Assembly (NCBI GenBank): GCA_964035545.1
Contig: OZ037767.1
Location: 26,955,628 to 27,019,627 of the forward strand
DNA length: 64,000 nucleotides
Reading direction: 5' to 3'
From: Bugula neritina
Taxonomy: Eukaryota; Bryozoa; Gymnolaemata; Cheilostomatida; Bugulidae
Positions 25,101 to 52,800 of this stretch are shown here, in pieces (position 1 is the first letter of the stretch; every line of letters starts with the position of its first letter). Made by a program: the position numbers and the translations under genes. A model generated the notes under the pieces. That model saw only the letters and a program-made list of their open reading frames with translations, ran no database searches and had not been told where the DNA came from.

Positions 25101-27720
25101 TGTGTAGTATATGATAAATACAGTGTGTAGTATATCGTACATACAGAGTGTAATAATATAATTATTATATATAGTGTATAAAGAGTATATTATATACCGA
25201 GTGTAGTATATATTATATGTTCTCAACATGTAGTGGGTGACGGGCAGAAAGACAACTACTTCACAGTAGATAGAGCTGGTGATGCCACTAGGTACACAGA
25301 TTTAGAGTGGTTTAAAGACATCAAACGCAGGTGGTCGTACAACACAGAAGGGCTGGTCAAATACACTCTCAATCCATGGATCAGGTACTTGTGTGTAATA
25401 ATGGTGTTGTATATATTGATGGTGTTGTGTATATTTATGGTGTTGTGCATGGGAAGACGATTAGCACGGCAGCAAGTAAGCTTGTAGCAGTTTGTATATA
25501 TAATGCTCAGTCTAAGGATTCCTGTATATGTTTGTGCAGATCGGATGATGCTGGAAAGAATATTAGGAAGCACGAAGAATACCCATTAGTGTGGTACTCT
25601 GCAGGCTATGAGTCTGGACTGTGGAGTGACCCGTACTTTGATTGCCGGGGATATGTTAAAGATTGGATATTGTCGTACAGAGTTCCATTCTTTGGAAACA
25701 CGGGCTATGGAAGTGCAGTTGAGTTTAGGTGCGTGTGATGATGTCACCACTACTTGTGCTGCATATACACAGTTGTATTAGTCAAGGTCTAATCAAGACA
25801 GCTCTATACAATGAAAGGATAAGGCTTTTCCAAGTAGAGCTTGAAGCATCTCATTTTTATTTTGTTTTGTGCAGCTGAAAATAAACTATATCCCACTGAA
25901 GTATCTAAATATGGCTGTCATATAGTTGTTGCTGTCGTGTTGCATTATGTATTATCTATGTGGTTGTAGAGGAATCGTTACTGTAGACGTTAAACTAGAC
26001 CTCCTGGACATAGAGCAATGTCCCTCCGACTTCTACACTTCCAATGCTTTCATGGGCACAGCCAGATGCGACTATGAGACAACATACGTAAGTGTCTTTG
26101 TATGCTTTAGAAATCATTGTGCCTTTTCTATAGAAATCACCTCGTGTTATCTGTAGAGATCACTGTACATGCATTAGACCTCACTGACAACACTGCTTAC
26201 TAGTTTCGAGCCTCGTTGTGGAGCACAATGCTATTTGACAGTGTGCATTGGCCCAGAAACAATAGATTACACTGTGTATTAGCTCTAGATGTTGTTGGCT
26301 GCTAGCTGTAGACATCACTGGCTGTATGTAGACTTCACTGGCTGTAGAAATGCTGGTGACGGCTGGTGATTGGCACTAGCGGAATTATCACCTGAGTGTC
26401 TGTGTGCTGCTCCCTTTGTGCCAAACATCAACCTCTCACACAGAGTGCACCTGCCTGCTTATCTTAATGGCTGTGTCATACATATTGTAGGCTGTAGAGA
26501 TCAGTGCTTGCTTTCATATAGTTTATATTCATGTTGTATACACCACACTGCTCTACGCACTGTAATACACACTGTTCTACGCAATATTTTACACACTACA
26601 ATACACACTGTTCTACACATTGTGTACAATGTAGTGAGCATATATATTACATATCATGTAGGCTGTTCTGTAATATTTTGTTTATGATTTTCATTCATCG
26701 ATAGTGATAGAATGCATTCACTGAAATTCGCTCTTTAAAAGTGTTCAAACTTTTCTTTAATAGTTAACAAATGAAGGAAGTTTTAAATTACGAATAGTTT
26801 TAGTATAGTAATAGACGATTGAGGTCTTGACACCAACTAAGTCGGAAATACATTAGGTAAAGTAAAAGATCTTTGAGTTCAACTGCGGCAACACTATATG
26901 GCCTAATCAAATGCAGGTTTATCTTCTGCAAATAGTTCTGTCCAATAAAATTGAGTTATAACTGACAGTACTGATGATTTGTATCAATAAAAGTTATTTT
27001 GTCCAGCAAAGTCACTGCTCCTTAATCGTTATGTTTTGGAACAGTCATAAAAAGTTACATAACCAAATTTAGCTCAATTGCTGTGAGTTACTTTTCTCTT
27101 GAAGTGGGATTGGGCCTTTTTATTTGATACAATATACTGCAAGTATTGCACAACCAGTTCACACAAGATTTATGTTGGACAGGTTTTCATGTTTACACTT
27201 CTTCTAAAAGGCAATCTCATTTAATTCTCAAAAAGCTAGTGCCTACAATTTTGGCTGTTGGTTTCTGTATAGATTTGTTATAATTTTGTTATATAATTTA
27301 AGTAATTTTCAGTTGCTTTGTAAATTTTAATTCAATATCTCTTGGTTTTGGAAAGGTTGCTCTTTTGGTTTTTCATAATTTAGGTAGTTGTGTGCTCTCT
27401 GCTGTTTAGCATTGATGGGTGAGCAACTCTCAATTTAATTCATTGGTTTTGTGTTGCAGTGCCAACGAATAGAAAACCAGGGATTTCAGCTGCACCAGGG
27501 CTACAGGTGTGACTGTAAACAAGGATATGAGTATCCATGGAAGGGAGCTAATGAATACTTCTACACAGGTGACTTGATAGAAGATTCGCGGCAGAGATAT
27601 TTACGTAATGATACCAACAGATTCAACCGTTTGGTATGCCGGATGTCAACTGCTACACACCCAAAGCTTACAGTCATCACACTTTTTATCTCTCTTATAT
27701 TTTCTTACTTTATGCATTGA
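19194..27720 (+). CDS. Secreted, GPI-type tandem Cache/EGF protein related to GPR158-family ectodomains
   Basis: Exons: 19194-19629, 19849-20003, 20502-20629, 21028-21306, 21689-21818, 21994-22159, 22449-22543, 22864-23007, 23174-23424, 23717-23913, 24639-24944, 25234-25384, 25540-25728, 25970-26087 and 27460-27720. They give 1001 residues. A signal peptide covers ~1-25. Two similar modules follow. Each has a helical lead, a PYFDC segment (Cys290; second copy in exon 13), a beta-rich core (VGVAVADVDFLNIDIDPC; GIVTVDVKLDLLDIEQC) and a Cys-rich segment (CECRPGFRYP, 392-401; CDCKQGYEYP, 932-941). Between them is a basic linker (~455-590) with RKKR (459-462), RKRR (481-484) and RKKR (582-585), typical proprotein-convertase sites. 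The C-terminus (LTVITLFISLIFSYFMH) looks like a GPI-attachment signal. The family link to the GPR158/GPR179 ectodomain rests on recalled motif order, not on a search. Ligand and function are unknown. Confidence 0.8.
22560..22805. repeat. TATATGTTATA-type low-complexity tract, intron 7 of the Cache/EGF gene
   Basis: A degenerate TATATGTTATATATTATATG repeat fills most of the intron between the exons ending at 22543 and starting at 22864. It contains no other signal, and open frames through it (Tyr/Ile/Leu/Val-rich) are spurious. Confidence 0.7.
23925..24560. repeat. Minisatellite with higher-order structure in intron 10 of the Cache/EGF gene
   Basis: About 20 copies of a ~29-33 bp monomer (GTAGAGTATTGTATACAGTA followed by TAGCTACTGT) form almost the whole intron. 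Variants GTGTGT/GTGT, GTT/ATT, ACAG/ATAG and AACT/AGCT alternate in a fixed order. The marker variant AGTATAACTA recurs at 23981, 24135 and 24289, exactly 154 bp apart, so blocks of five monomers were amplified together at least twice. The splice donor at 23914 and acceptor at 24637-24638 flank it directly. Confidence 0.9.
24945..25225. repeat. ATTATATACAGTGTGTAGTA tandem repeat, intron 11 of the Cache/EGF gene
   Basis: Roughly ten degenerate copies of a ~25-30 bp unit fill the intron between the exons ending at 24944 and starting at 25234. Because the array contains GTACGT, the donor-like sequence itself recurs (24945 and again about 28 bp later), so exact donor choice could vary. Confidence 0.75.
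26505..26640. repeat. Degenerate ACACACTGTTCTAC repeat in intron 14 of the Cache/EGF gene
   Basis: Several diverged copies of ~14-28 bp units (CACTGTAATACACACTGTTC) occur within the 1.37-kb intron 26088-27459. The rest of that intron shows only unique A+T-rich sequence. Confidence 0.5.
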
Positions 27721-28357
27721 ATTTGATTATTTTATATTGGCTAGATTATTTCTACAAAGTAACTTGTTTCCATGTGCAACATTCCACTTTACATTCCACT
27801 TATTTTATAATTGCTATTGCCAACGAATTTTATACTTCTCTAGAATCACCTTCAAGCAAATCTACTATTAATATATCTCTAATCTAATACATTCCATTTG
27901 TACATAAACATTTACTGTTTGCTGCCTGCATATATACTATTATGTTGATGGTAAATAACGTTTAATAAAGATTTTGATATCTTATGGAAGATATGCATTT
28001 CTCTTTTTCCCCGGAGTTATTGAATATGTGAAGATTGGTGCATAGAAATCACCTAATACAGCTATTTGAATGTTTATTTTTGATTAATTTGAAAGATTGC
28101 TGAAAAATCGTGAATAAAATATGTAGTATATAGCAAAATAAGAATAAAATAAATGTAGTATAACTGGTGTTGGATGATCATAATATACAAGTTTATGAAT
28201 TTTGGTCATGAAACATTAGCACACTTCCAGGGAACTTTAATTAAAATAGCATGGCTGAGGATGGTGAGTTTAAAGTAGCCACGTCTGCATAGTAAAAGCT
28301 TGTGCAGTTGGCCTCAAAAGGATGTAATCACGTGACAAGTGATGAAAATGTCTTCAT
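27721..28357. other. Convergent 3'-UTR region between the Cache/EGF gene and XPNPEP2
   Basis: Plus-strand AATAAA at 27964-27969 suits the Cache/EGF gene. A minus-strand AATAAA (TTTATT at 28073-28078) suits XPNPEP2. The two transcripts would end close together without large overlap. No seven-helix coding sequence that could extend the Cache/EGF protein is visible here. Confidence 0.6.
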
Positions 28358-42849
<14,492 letters not shown>

Positions 42850-45800
42850 GATTAGTCCCACAGTAACACTCACTTGCAACTTTCACCTCAAAAACTGAAC
42901 GATGATAGCTTACACTAGTGGTAATAAAGTCGCACCAGCTAGTCTTTATAGGTTCGATAGATAGGGTGCTATGAGCTTCACCTTGCAGATGTGAATATTG
43001 ACCAATCAGTGGCCTTTATTATAATATTACAGTTGACACAGGTCAGACGAAGCTGATTGTATTGGCTGAGTTTATGACATAATTCAGTCTTCAGCCTATC
43101 ACAGCAACACAATAATTATACGTAAGCTGTTGCCAGACCTGAACGGTAGCACATGTTTTGCATAACTTCTATTATTTGTTTTATAGTTAACATTGCCAAC
43201 ACGAACAGACCTGCTGCAGTGCAGTATGTGTTACAGTGTAGCAGTGCTATCATCTGAGCCTAATAAAGCATTATAACTTTACATACATTCTAGAGATGAA
43301 GTATTTAAGCTTGCAAAATAGCATGGACATGCTATAAGTATGGTTTAGTGTATAACTACCCTGTGTGCATAAAGCTTTCATAGCATAATATATATGCATA
43401 TAGTTTGGTTTTCACATTTAAATCTGTTCCAGTGCCTAAAAGATATGTTATATTACTAACATGTTTAAATTATTTAATTTTTTGGTATAAAATATTTAGT
43501 ACAGGGTGTCAACAAAATGTGAAGTCGATAACTTCGCTGTATTACTTCTCAATGTGAAATTTTTAATGTTATTGCTACAATTACATATGCTACATGCTTG
43601 TGTTTCAGAAACTCATAAGGTCTACCTGTTATAGTGAGTGGTCGCCTTATTTGAAATGCAGTAGGAAGTTATCTGCTCAACACAGAAACTTCAATTCTTT
43701 GACAGTACAAGTTACAGCTGTGAAAAATTAGTATATATACGATATTATTAAAAAAATATGAGTTTAATTATATTTTCTATTCTCAAAACTGTTGCAAAAT
43801 TATCTTTAAAAAAATATATAACAAGAATACAAAATAGTAAAAAATACGGCCGAAAATGTATAGTCTCATTTTTATCATGTTACAAATTCAAACTACATAA
43901 ATTTGATAAAAATAAAAATACATTCAAGTTAAATATGTTACCAAGAATATAGGCTAAAAAAATCTCACAACTTATAGTTAAGTACATGATGGGATGAATG
44001 CATATTATCTAAAGCAATGCTCTAGATTCTAGAATCTAATATAATGTAACTATAATATTATTTACAATAATGATATCTTTCACTGCAGCTAGAAAAAATG
44101 CAGTATATACACACAAATTAGTGCTAATATAATTTTAATAAAGCTCACGCTGACACTTGTAGAAGCTATAAACCTATTTGATTTTAAAACCTTAAACTGT
44201 TCGGCATCATCAAAGATCTAATAAAGATAGAAAAGATAACTCCAACAAAGCACGTCAACTTCTTGCTTGTAATGCACCCAGCTTCAATTCAAGCTGCAAA
44301 ATGTCAATAGTACACGCAGCTCAAATATGAGAAATAATATAAATGTTATGTCATATAACAATCAATCTGCATTTCTAGAAAATTTAAGAATAATAATATA
44401 TAATTTAAGAATAACATGCTATTGTATAGGTAATGCTAGTAAAACAAGCATTATGTGCAACACACACAACACGCAAAGAACTGATAATTTCTATATATTT
44501 CAATCAGCGAAAGATGTGCTGCCTTCCTATTAAGCAGCTGAAATTTTATCTAATTAAATTTTCTGCAGTTACGATTTAGCTATAATGATGAAAGCAAGAT
44601 AATAATATTTTGTCAGTGCATGGGTAATTGAAGCTTTATTGTAAAATAATATATAAAAAGCAACCTTGGTTTAGCAAAGAAAAATACTGGGTTGGAATGG
44701 TTGTGCAATAAGGCTAATGGCTGTATAATGTCTAGAAGAGAGGCTATAAATCTTTCCGCGTTGCAGCAAAAATTTCAAAGCTTTGTTGCTAGTACTTAAT
44801 GTTTTTTTTAAGCTTTTTACATGGCTTTTCATTAGTTTTTATAATTGTTAAATGTGATACAGTGGACAAGAGCAAGCTGTAAGTAAAAGAGTTGTCTTGC
44901 TAAAATCTAAGCCTAAGTTCTGTTACAAAATATATAAGAAATATGGGGCTCCCCATTCTAAATTAAAAGCAATTACTTTATGCTAACCCCAAACGCCGGA
45001 AATGGAGATGAAAAAATAACACATAGATTATTCAAGCAGCAGTGATGGTCTAATAGTAGCAATATTTACTTACAGTTACTCTTTGTGTTATTTTTTACTC
45101 AAATTGTAAGTATAACAGTGTCTGATCACATTGAATACGATAGACTGCTTTAGAGTATTGTAGTTGACTAGTTGTACTCTTATTCAATTTTGGTTGAAAA
45201 TGAAAACAAAATGAAAATTATTTAAAAACTAAAACTTAAACTAAAAGAAAATAAAAGTGTAATCACAATGATAATCATAATCCTAATGATAATAATAATC
45301 TAAAAGTAAATCATAGTCATAGTGATGGTATAAATTTATTACTATTGTTATACTCATATTAAATGCATTTGTAATGCTAATACTAATACTAATAGTCGTA
45401 TCGGTATTCATAAGTCGCAGCGATGCCGGTAGTCATAGTCATAGTCATACTCATACTCATAGTCATAGTGATGGGCATTAAATTTAGTTTTAAATTTAAT
45501 GTATTTTAAAATCAGTCTCAACCTTTAAGACTCAGGTTTTTGGTCTAAAAGTTAAGAGTAATACTAATTCTAAGAATCGGAGTAAGAGTGAGTCTATGAG
45601 CATTAATTATTTACTATAGAATTTAATGTTATGTGAAACACTAAATCGAATAGTAATAGTCTTACTTATAGTTTAAACTTGAAGTTTTAACTTGCAGTAA
45701 CAGTTAGAATGAAAATAAGTATGGGCGTATGATTATCACTATGATCGCCAGTGCTGGTACATACTACATAACTATTAGTATATCATTTTCATTGGCATTA

Positions 45801-46411
45801 AATAATTACTGATTACATAAAGTTAATAATTATTAATTGAAACTTATTCAGTTATGTGGTTTACTAATATTACATTACCAATAGCAATAGTACTACTACT
45901 AGGCTTGGCTTTTGTCAATTTCAGGCTTAGGCTTAGTGACTATGAGTATTATAATTATTAATATATAGGCCTATTTGTTTTTTTTTTAAATTATATGTAG
46001 AAGTTATTTTTTAGTAGCTGTTGAGTCATTTTTAACATATGTGCTTTTACAAAAGTGCAAGGTGATACTGTTAACACTACCATTAGGGAAATTAGTTATT
46101 ATATTAATTTTAACACTAAAGTTATAGAGTAATTGATTAAATTTATTTAGCGTTCTGGTGATTTTGAGATATATTGGGTCTTGAAATTTAAAACTTAGAA
46201 ATACGGATAAGGCAAAACTTATTTATATGTTGTTATTGTAAACATTTTTAAAAATTTGCAGGAGTTTTTGGCCGAAGCAACTCTGTACTGACGGTACTGC
46301 TTGCTGGTTTTGATAACTCAGTGTCTTGTCACTCTCCGGTAACACAGAACTGGTTGTGACAGCGAGTTTTGCATAAAAACTTATATATTCATTTCTAATC
46401 TCGGCTTCAAA
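42850..46411. promoter_or_regulatory. Divergent 5' region of XPNPEP2 and STRAP
   Basis: About 3.6 kb separates the two facing start codons and should contain both promoters. From 42850 to ~45200 it is unremarkable A+T-rich sequence with no convincing ORF. From ~45230 to 45960 it holds degenerate triplet tracts (AAT ACT AAT ACT AAT AGT) and a cluster of AGTCAT/ACTCAT hexamers at 45427-45472. The sequence becomes more G+C-balanced near 46260-46360, just before the STRAP start codon. Confidence 0.5.
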
Positions 46412-49400
46412 ATGTGTTCTCTAAAGCAAGTGCCAATCAATTGTCCAGGTCATTCACGGCCAGTAGTTGACCTTGCTTTTAGTGCAATCACACCACATGG
46501 TTACTTTCTAGTCAGTGCTTGCAAAGGTTAGTTCTTTCTATATGCTAGTTTTAATTAATAATTCTGTATAAAGTTTCTGTTTTAAATGTTTTACTGCTAA
46601 AATAAACCTGTTGGTGTCCTTATTTTCTAAACCAGCATCAAAATTTTATGGCGAAATTTTAATTTAGTTTTTGTTAAATTGACTTCATACTGCTATCTAT
46701 CAACGAGAAGTCTGGTACTGGTAACTATTAAGTAACTTGGGGTAGACAATGCTGTACTAAAACTGTTAATTACGCTATAAGTTGATCATTAAATCATCTT
46801 GAATTTACTAGGATTTTTTAAATAACACAAGTTTGTTTATTACCCTTGAATAGTATATCTGTTGAGTGTTGTCTTAATTGGCTATTTTCAAATTGATATA
46901 GTTGATGGGATGAAAATCCAGCAATGGATTTGTTGACATAGCATATGTTTTATGTAGATGGTTTACCTATGCTGAGACAAGGTGATACTGGTGATTGGAT
47001 TGGTACATTTTACGGACACAAAGGTGCAGTTTGGGGGGCAACTATAAATAAAGAAGGGACCAAAGTGGCCACTGCTTCTGCTGATTATTCCGTGTAAATT
47101 GAAATTATTACATATCACACAACTTGCACATAATGTAAAAATGAGATGGAAATATGCGAAATCTGTTGTGTTTAGTTTTAGCTTTGTTCATGTTATAACG
47201 GAACCACTAAAATCACTCTTATTGTAAAACTGCATGTTGACATTTTTCTACTGTTGAATAACTCGTCTCTGTTACTTCTTGCAACTCTCTACACTTGCCA
47301 CACTCGTGTGTTTGTAGAATTATCTGGAACGCTGAGAGTGGGGAGGCTGAACAGACCTTTCTACATAAACACATTGTCAGAAGTGTAGACTTTCGCTCAG
47401 ACTCAACTCAACTGGTTGCGGGCAGCAATGAAAAACTAGTCAAAATATTTGATCTGAATCAGCAGAGCTCAGGTGAGTTGGAAAACTTGAAAATTTGTAA
47501 GTCAATAGATTGACTTTTTTGCCTTTTTTGTGTAATTGTATCAAAGTGAATGTAACTAGCTATTACACTGCTACTACTAAAGGTGTAATTTTGCTATGGT
47601 ATAATTTCATCAATATATAAAGTGGTTACTTGTATTGTACATGCGTGCTTTTCTTATATTATATGCAGCTTCGTCTACAAGTTGTTTATGTGAAATAGAC
47701 TCTTTCAACTTTGTAAGAAATAATTGAAGAGGAATTGTTGTTAGGCTTAACACTGTATCTTATTTCATCATCACCACTCTCATCTCTCATTTGAGTGCAT
47801 ATTTTTTATATTTGGATCAATAATGCTCGGATTGTTTTGAAAGATGACATTACCTATTCATTTATTCTGTGGGTTGTTGTAGAGCCACTAGTAGAGTTGA
47901 AAGGTCATACGGGAAATATTAAGGCTTGTCGGTTCATATCAGATGGTAACGCAGTAGTCAGCGCCTCAGAAGATGGAACATTAAAGTCAGTATTACATTC
48001 TTTAGTTACTGTAGATCACAAATGTATACACGATCCAAGCATTCATCACTACACTGGGTAGGCTGACTTTAGCTAACAGCCTTAGAATTTAGGTTAGAGT
48101 AACGAGAATTGTGTTCTTTCTACTTGTAGGGTGTGGGATGTTCGTAACCAAAGTGTAGTTCAGTCATTGACGTTCCCGTCCTCACCTTGTAGTCTCGAAA
48201 TCTCAGCTAATACTTCACGCCTTGTACTTACGCATTCTAACAAAGTCTGTTTCTACAATACTGATACGTAAGTCCAATATATGATTTTAAATAATCATCA
48301 CCTTTATTCTACTACTGTGGAATTAGATAAGACAATGTACTTTAATGTATACTTCACAAGTAATAATGTATTGCCAATTTTCTACTTTACTATAATGTAC
48401 ACTCTACCACATCTACTCTATCTTTATCCTACACTGCCTTATGTTTTTCTGTAGTTTGCTATGAGTTTTTAGTACTCTACTCTCCATTCTAGACTTTACT
48501 GTACATTTTACCAACTGTAACATACTGTCTCATCAGCTTTAATACGCAATGTGCTCTATGTTGTAGGTGGGATCTGGTGAAAGAATTTACTATCCCAACC
48601 AATGTATACGCAGCATCGTACTTACCTGATAAAAATATATTTGTATGTGGAGGTGAAGACTTTGTTATATACAGATATGAATATTCATCTGGGGAAGAGC
48701 TGGGTATGTTGTTGCTACTTAGTGCAATACACTACTACATACAATGCACTACTACATTCAATGCACTAATACATTCAATGCACTAATACATTCAAGGCAC
48801 TACTACATACAATGCACTAATACATTCAATGCACTAATACATTCAATGCACTAATGTATTAGTGCATTAAATGCATGACGTAACGTAAGGGAATCTCACA
48901 CCAATTACCAACTCTGTATATTCTCGTGTCTACAGAGGCAGCGAAAAGCCACCATTTTGGACCAGTTCACTGCATGCAGTTTTCACCAGATGGAGAAATA
49001 TTTGCTAGCGGATCTGAAGATGGAACCTTACGACTCTGGCAGACTACTGTAGGTAAAACATATGGTAAGTCAACTGTGCCAGCATCATTTTACTAATGAA
49101 AGTTTCCTTATTTATTTCACCATTACTACATGCAGTAGTTGTGCAATTATTATCTTTGTGATGTCTTAGTATAGACAGCACCACGTTAACTGGTTGCAGC
49201 ATGTAGTGTTAAACAGGACAAGTGGAAGCAACTATAAAAACAGTTGGCAAGTTTTTTGTGGAAACTTGGTCTGGATTATCGAATGCATTCAAAGCAGCTT
49301 GCTATTCGTGTTCTATTTTATGTTCAAATCAATTTAGTGAGGGATAAAATATTCACATAATTACTAATACTGTGTATCCGTTTCATTTTACCAAACATTC

Positions 49401-49515
49401 TGTAGGATTGTGGAAGTATGACAGTGGGCCAGCAGGAGATAGTGATGGTGTCACCACTTCCTCTCCTCCAATGGAGAATGGTACAGCTGATAGAGTAGCA
49501 GCTGTGGAAGGCTGA
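46412..49515 (+). CDS. STRAP: Serine-threonine kinase receptor-associated protein, WD40
   Basis: STRAP (Unrip) is a cytoplasmic WD40 beta-propeller that binds the SMN complex and the TGF-beta receptor/SMAD7 machinery. Eight exons (46412-46526, 46958-47093, 47318-47472, 47883-47985, 48130-48267, 48567-48703, 48936-49064, 49406-49515) join in frame to 340 residues (human ~350). Conserved blocks are the N-terminal [86 protein letters not shown] and [20 protein letters not shown]. These give seven WD repeats. The tail is short and acidic-polar. AATAAA at 49603-49608 is a likely polyadenylation signal. The stop lies 370 bp from the convergent HELB stop. Confidence 0.96.
48715..48865. repeat. 17-bp tandem repeat ending in a palindrome, STRAP intron 6
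   Basis: Seven or so copies of CACTAATACATTCAATG and CACTACTACATACAATG variants. The array ends in the perfect palindrome TGCACTAATGTATTAGTGCA near 48847-48866. Confidence 0.8.
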
Positions 49516-49884
49516 GTCATGGCAGAATAGTACATAACTTTATGTACTGATAAGTCAAAGTATTTTTCTCTGTTCTTTAAAAAATTCTCTATGTGTTATG
49601 TTAATAAAAATATTTTGTAAGCAAAACTCTGAGAAGATATTATATGATATGTAAAAAAATATTCATGCAACACTAATTATAGGACGGAACAAATGGAAGT
49701 ATCTCAGCAAATATCCTATTCGCTAAATATAAAGATTTCTGAGAATTCGTTAGTTTGTTGAATGCTAGTGGCACCATAACTATTGCACAGTTTTGCCTCG
49801 AGTCATTCTCTACTATATAGTAGACAGTGTTTTCAACTGACTCGTCGTCAGATCAGAATAACATGCAGTTCTTGTTTAAGAATC

Positions 49885-52800
49885 TTATTCAGAGATGTGA
49901 TTTGACTGAGTAGCGATTGCAAGGAACTCTTCATCGTCCTCACTTGAGAAGTCAACATGTGAGTCAACACTGTAAGACACGGTTTCACCACATGGTGGGG
50001 TGCAGCTCTTAAATGTCTGTTTTATTCTGTCCAACTCCTCAAATGCATTACTGACTGCGGACTACAATGTATTACATAACCCATTAGATCATGAGTACCA
50101 GAGACTAGAGTATTGTATATGCTAACAAATTGCTTATACATGGCAATTTTCTAGAAAGACTATTGGCAATATTTGAATGTTTGAGATATACTCTATATTT
50201 TCAGTGCATTTGTGTACTTTGTTCATTGTATAATATCAAAAGAATGCTTAGTGCTGAGTGTTTGTGAAACCATTGTGCAACTTACAGTTTTCCTTCTTTT
50301 TGATGAAACAGGCGGCGTAGATGGTTGAGAGGGTGGGGGCGCATCATAATAGTCTTGGTCTCCCCAAACCACATCCTCTTCAAGTCTCAGCAGTTCCTAC
50401 ATATAAATATAGACTAAATACTGAATAAATATTCAATATAAACCTTTTAGTACCAGCAGCTGAAAATGTTAGTGAATTTTGTCATATCCATACTCAGTTA
50501 AACCTGAATGACAAAATTATCATAAAAAAGAACATAAAACTCTTACTATTTAAATAAATAAAATTGTACACTTAAAGCAGAGAGGTTTGGCAATATTAAT
50601 TGTACCACCATTCTTTTTGCAATAATGCTGATATTGTAACTCCAAAAACATAGCTGATGACTTCAATTTGTCCACAAGTCAAAGCGAACACACCAAATAG
50701 AACTAGCTAACTTTTGCCATTATAAATAAAACATGACACAATGCTGAACAGGGACACACAACTCCCACCAAATTCGCTGCTACATACTTGATACCTAGCT
50801 ATATATGTTTATATGTGTATGCATGTAGTAATTACATCTAACTCGTCATCAGATGTAGGATGCTGTGAATACACTGGTCTTGATTTAACAGCTTTTGTTT
50901 CTGACAAGTCATTTCTCTTTGACCTGGAATCAACATCTGGATTCTCCCTGCATACTTTCACACCAAACAAGTCCAGCAACCTCTCTTTGAGAGACGAAAA
51001 TCTGAACCAGAATGACATATATCATACTCAACATAAATAGCACAAAGTATGGTTTGTATATGTGTAACAAAGCAATTGTAATGTAACAAAAACAATTCAG
51101 TCTATAGTGAATATATGAAATCTACATGTGAATTAGTATGTCTACATTACAAGTGCAGACAGAGATACTTATAAAATCTAAAAAATATTATGAATGAACA
51201 CTTTTAATTAATATTTTTCAATAACCGCTCAATGGATAATGACAGTGTTGGGTGGCTAGCTGTTTGAAACTAGAGAAAACCATTAGGAGTTATTTTCCCT
51301 TGTCTTTTAGGTGCTCATAGAATAAAAACATTAAAAATAAAAACTAGCAAGTTATTAGTGCTAAACACCAATCACCTTTTATCACAGTTAGTATTGATAG
51401 TTTTACGGAGGGTTTCATCTTCACCGATAATAGTGACAGAGAATTTCCCTCGCGTCACAGCAGTATAGGCATGCTGCCAGTTCTGTCGGCCGGCAGCACC
51501 TATAGCGTAAGCCAAATGTTCGACCTCTGAACCCTGGTAGGTGTGTATAGTTCTACACCAGCAGGGCTTCATGCGACACTCTTTCATCAGGTTCTTTCTT
51601 AGTACAGACAACATCAACCCATCCTCTCCTTCAATAATCCACCTTTCCTTTTCTCCCTTTTTTGTTTGCTGCTTAAAGATCTATAGACAAGAGTAAACAT
51701 GTGAAACTGTCAGGCAGTTAAAAGTATTCTGGTAAAATGACATTTTAAAAGTCGAAAAGTTAAAATATAGGAAAAACTGTGTTAGCATGTGTACTATACA
51801 CTATACCGATTTTCAATTACTCGGGCTATCTAATTTTACAAAAGAATGGGGAAGGTGGAAGGAAACCTCCAACATAAATTTCTTAACAAGGTATAGCCAC
51901 ATATCCTAATTTGTATAATTACAGGTTAAATGTTGTTTGAGATACCTGTAAAAATTTTTCAACTTCTGAAAGACAAAAATCCTTGAACTATTAAAATGGC
52001 TGTCTACAGAAGGTCGTGCACGAGAAAATCAATAAAAATTGTGATTGCATTGAGCAACGCACCTCTCTGATGTAGAAGATTTCACCATTACAGAGACGAA
52101 GGTGACAGTTTTTGGGTATCTTCTTTTCTTCCTTTTGACTTGGAGAGTTGAAAGTTTCTTCCATTTCAATCTGCTCCTCTATACACTTGGTTTCATCATC
52201 TAACAGTCAATAATTGATTAAAAACTAAATAGCTACAAACCATAGCACTAACTTTAGTTACTATCTAGATGGTAACTTGACTCTTTTAAAAATTATATAG
52301 AATATAAAATATATACTGTGATGCTTATTAATGGGATTGAGTAAAACCATTGGAGATAAAAATTTCTGTCATCCTCACATCTGTTGTTGTCAACTTGGCT
52401 GCTGCTACTACTGCTGTTATTACTACTACTACTGGTACTGCTGCTACCACAACCACAACCACTACCATTACCACTAATGACACTACTAAAACTCGTACCA
52501 CCATCAATAAACTATTACTGCAACCATTATTCACCTGTCAATTTTTCTGTATTATTCTGTTGTTTCACCAATTCCATGTATTTGGCTACTTTATCTCTAA
52601 TTTCTTGAGATTTTCTTTCTGTTTCAACAATCTTGTTGTCAACATGCTTTTCAGCTAAAACATAGAACTATTATGAAATTCAAAGTTGTTAGAATATACA
52701 TATGGCCATTGCCGCAATGATTTAACTTGAGACAGACAATTGCACGCAAGAAGACACTGAAAACATTTAATTTATAAAACGGCTCCCATTTCTAGCAAAA

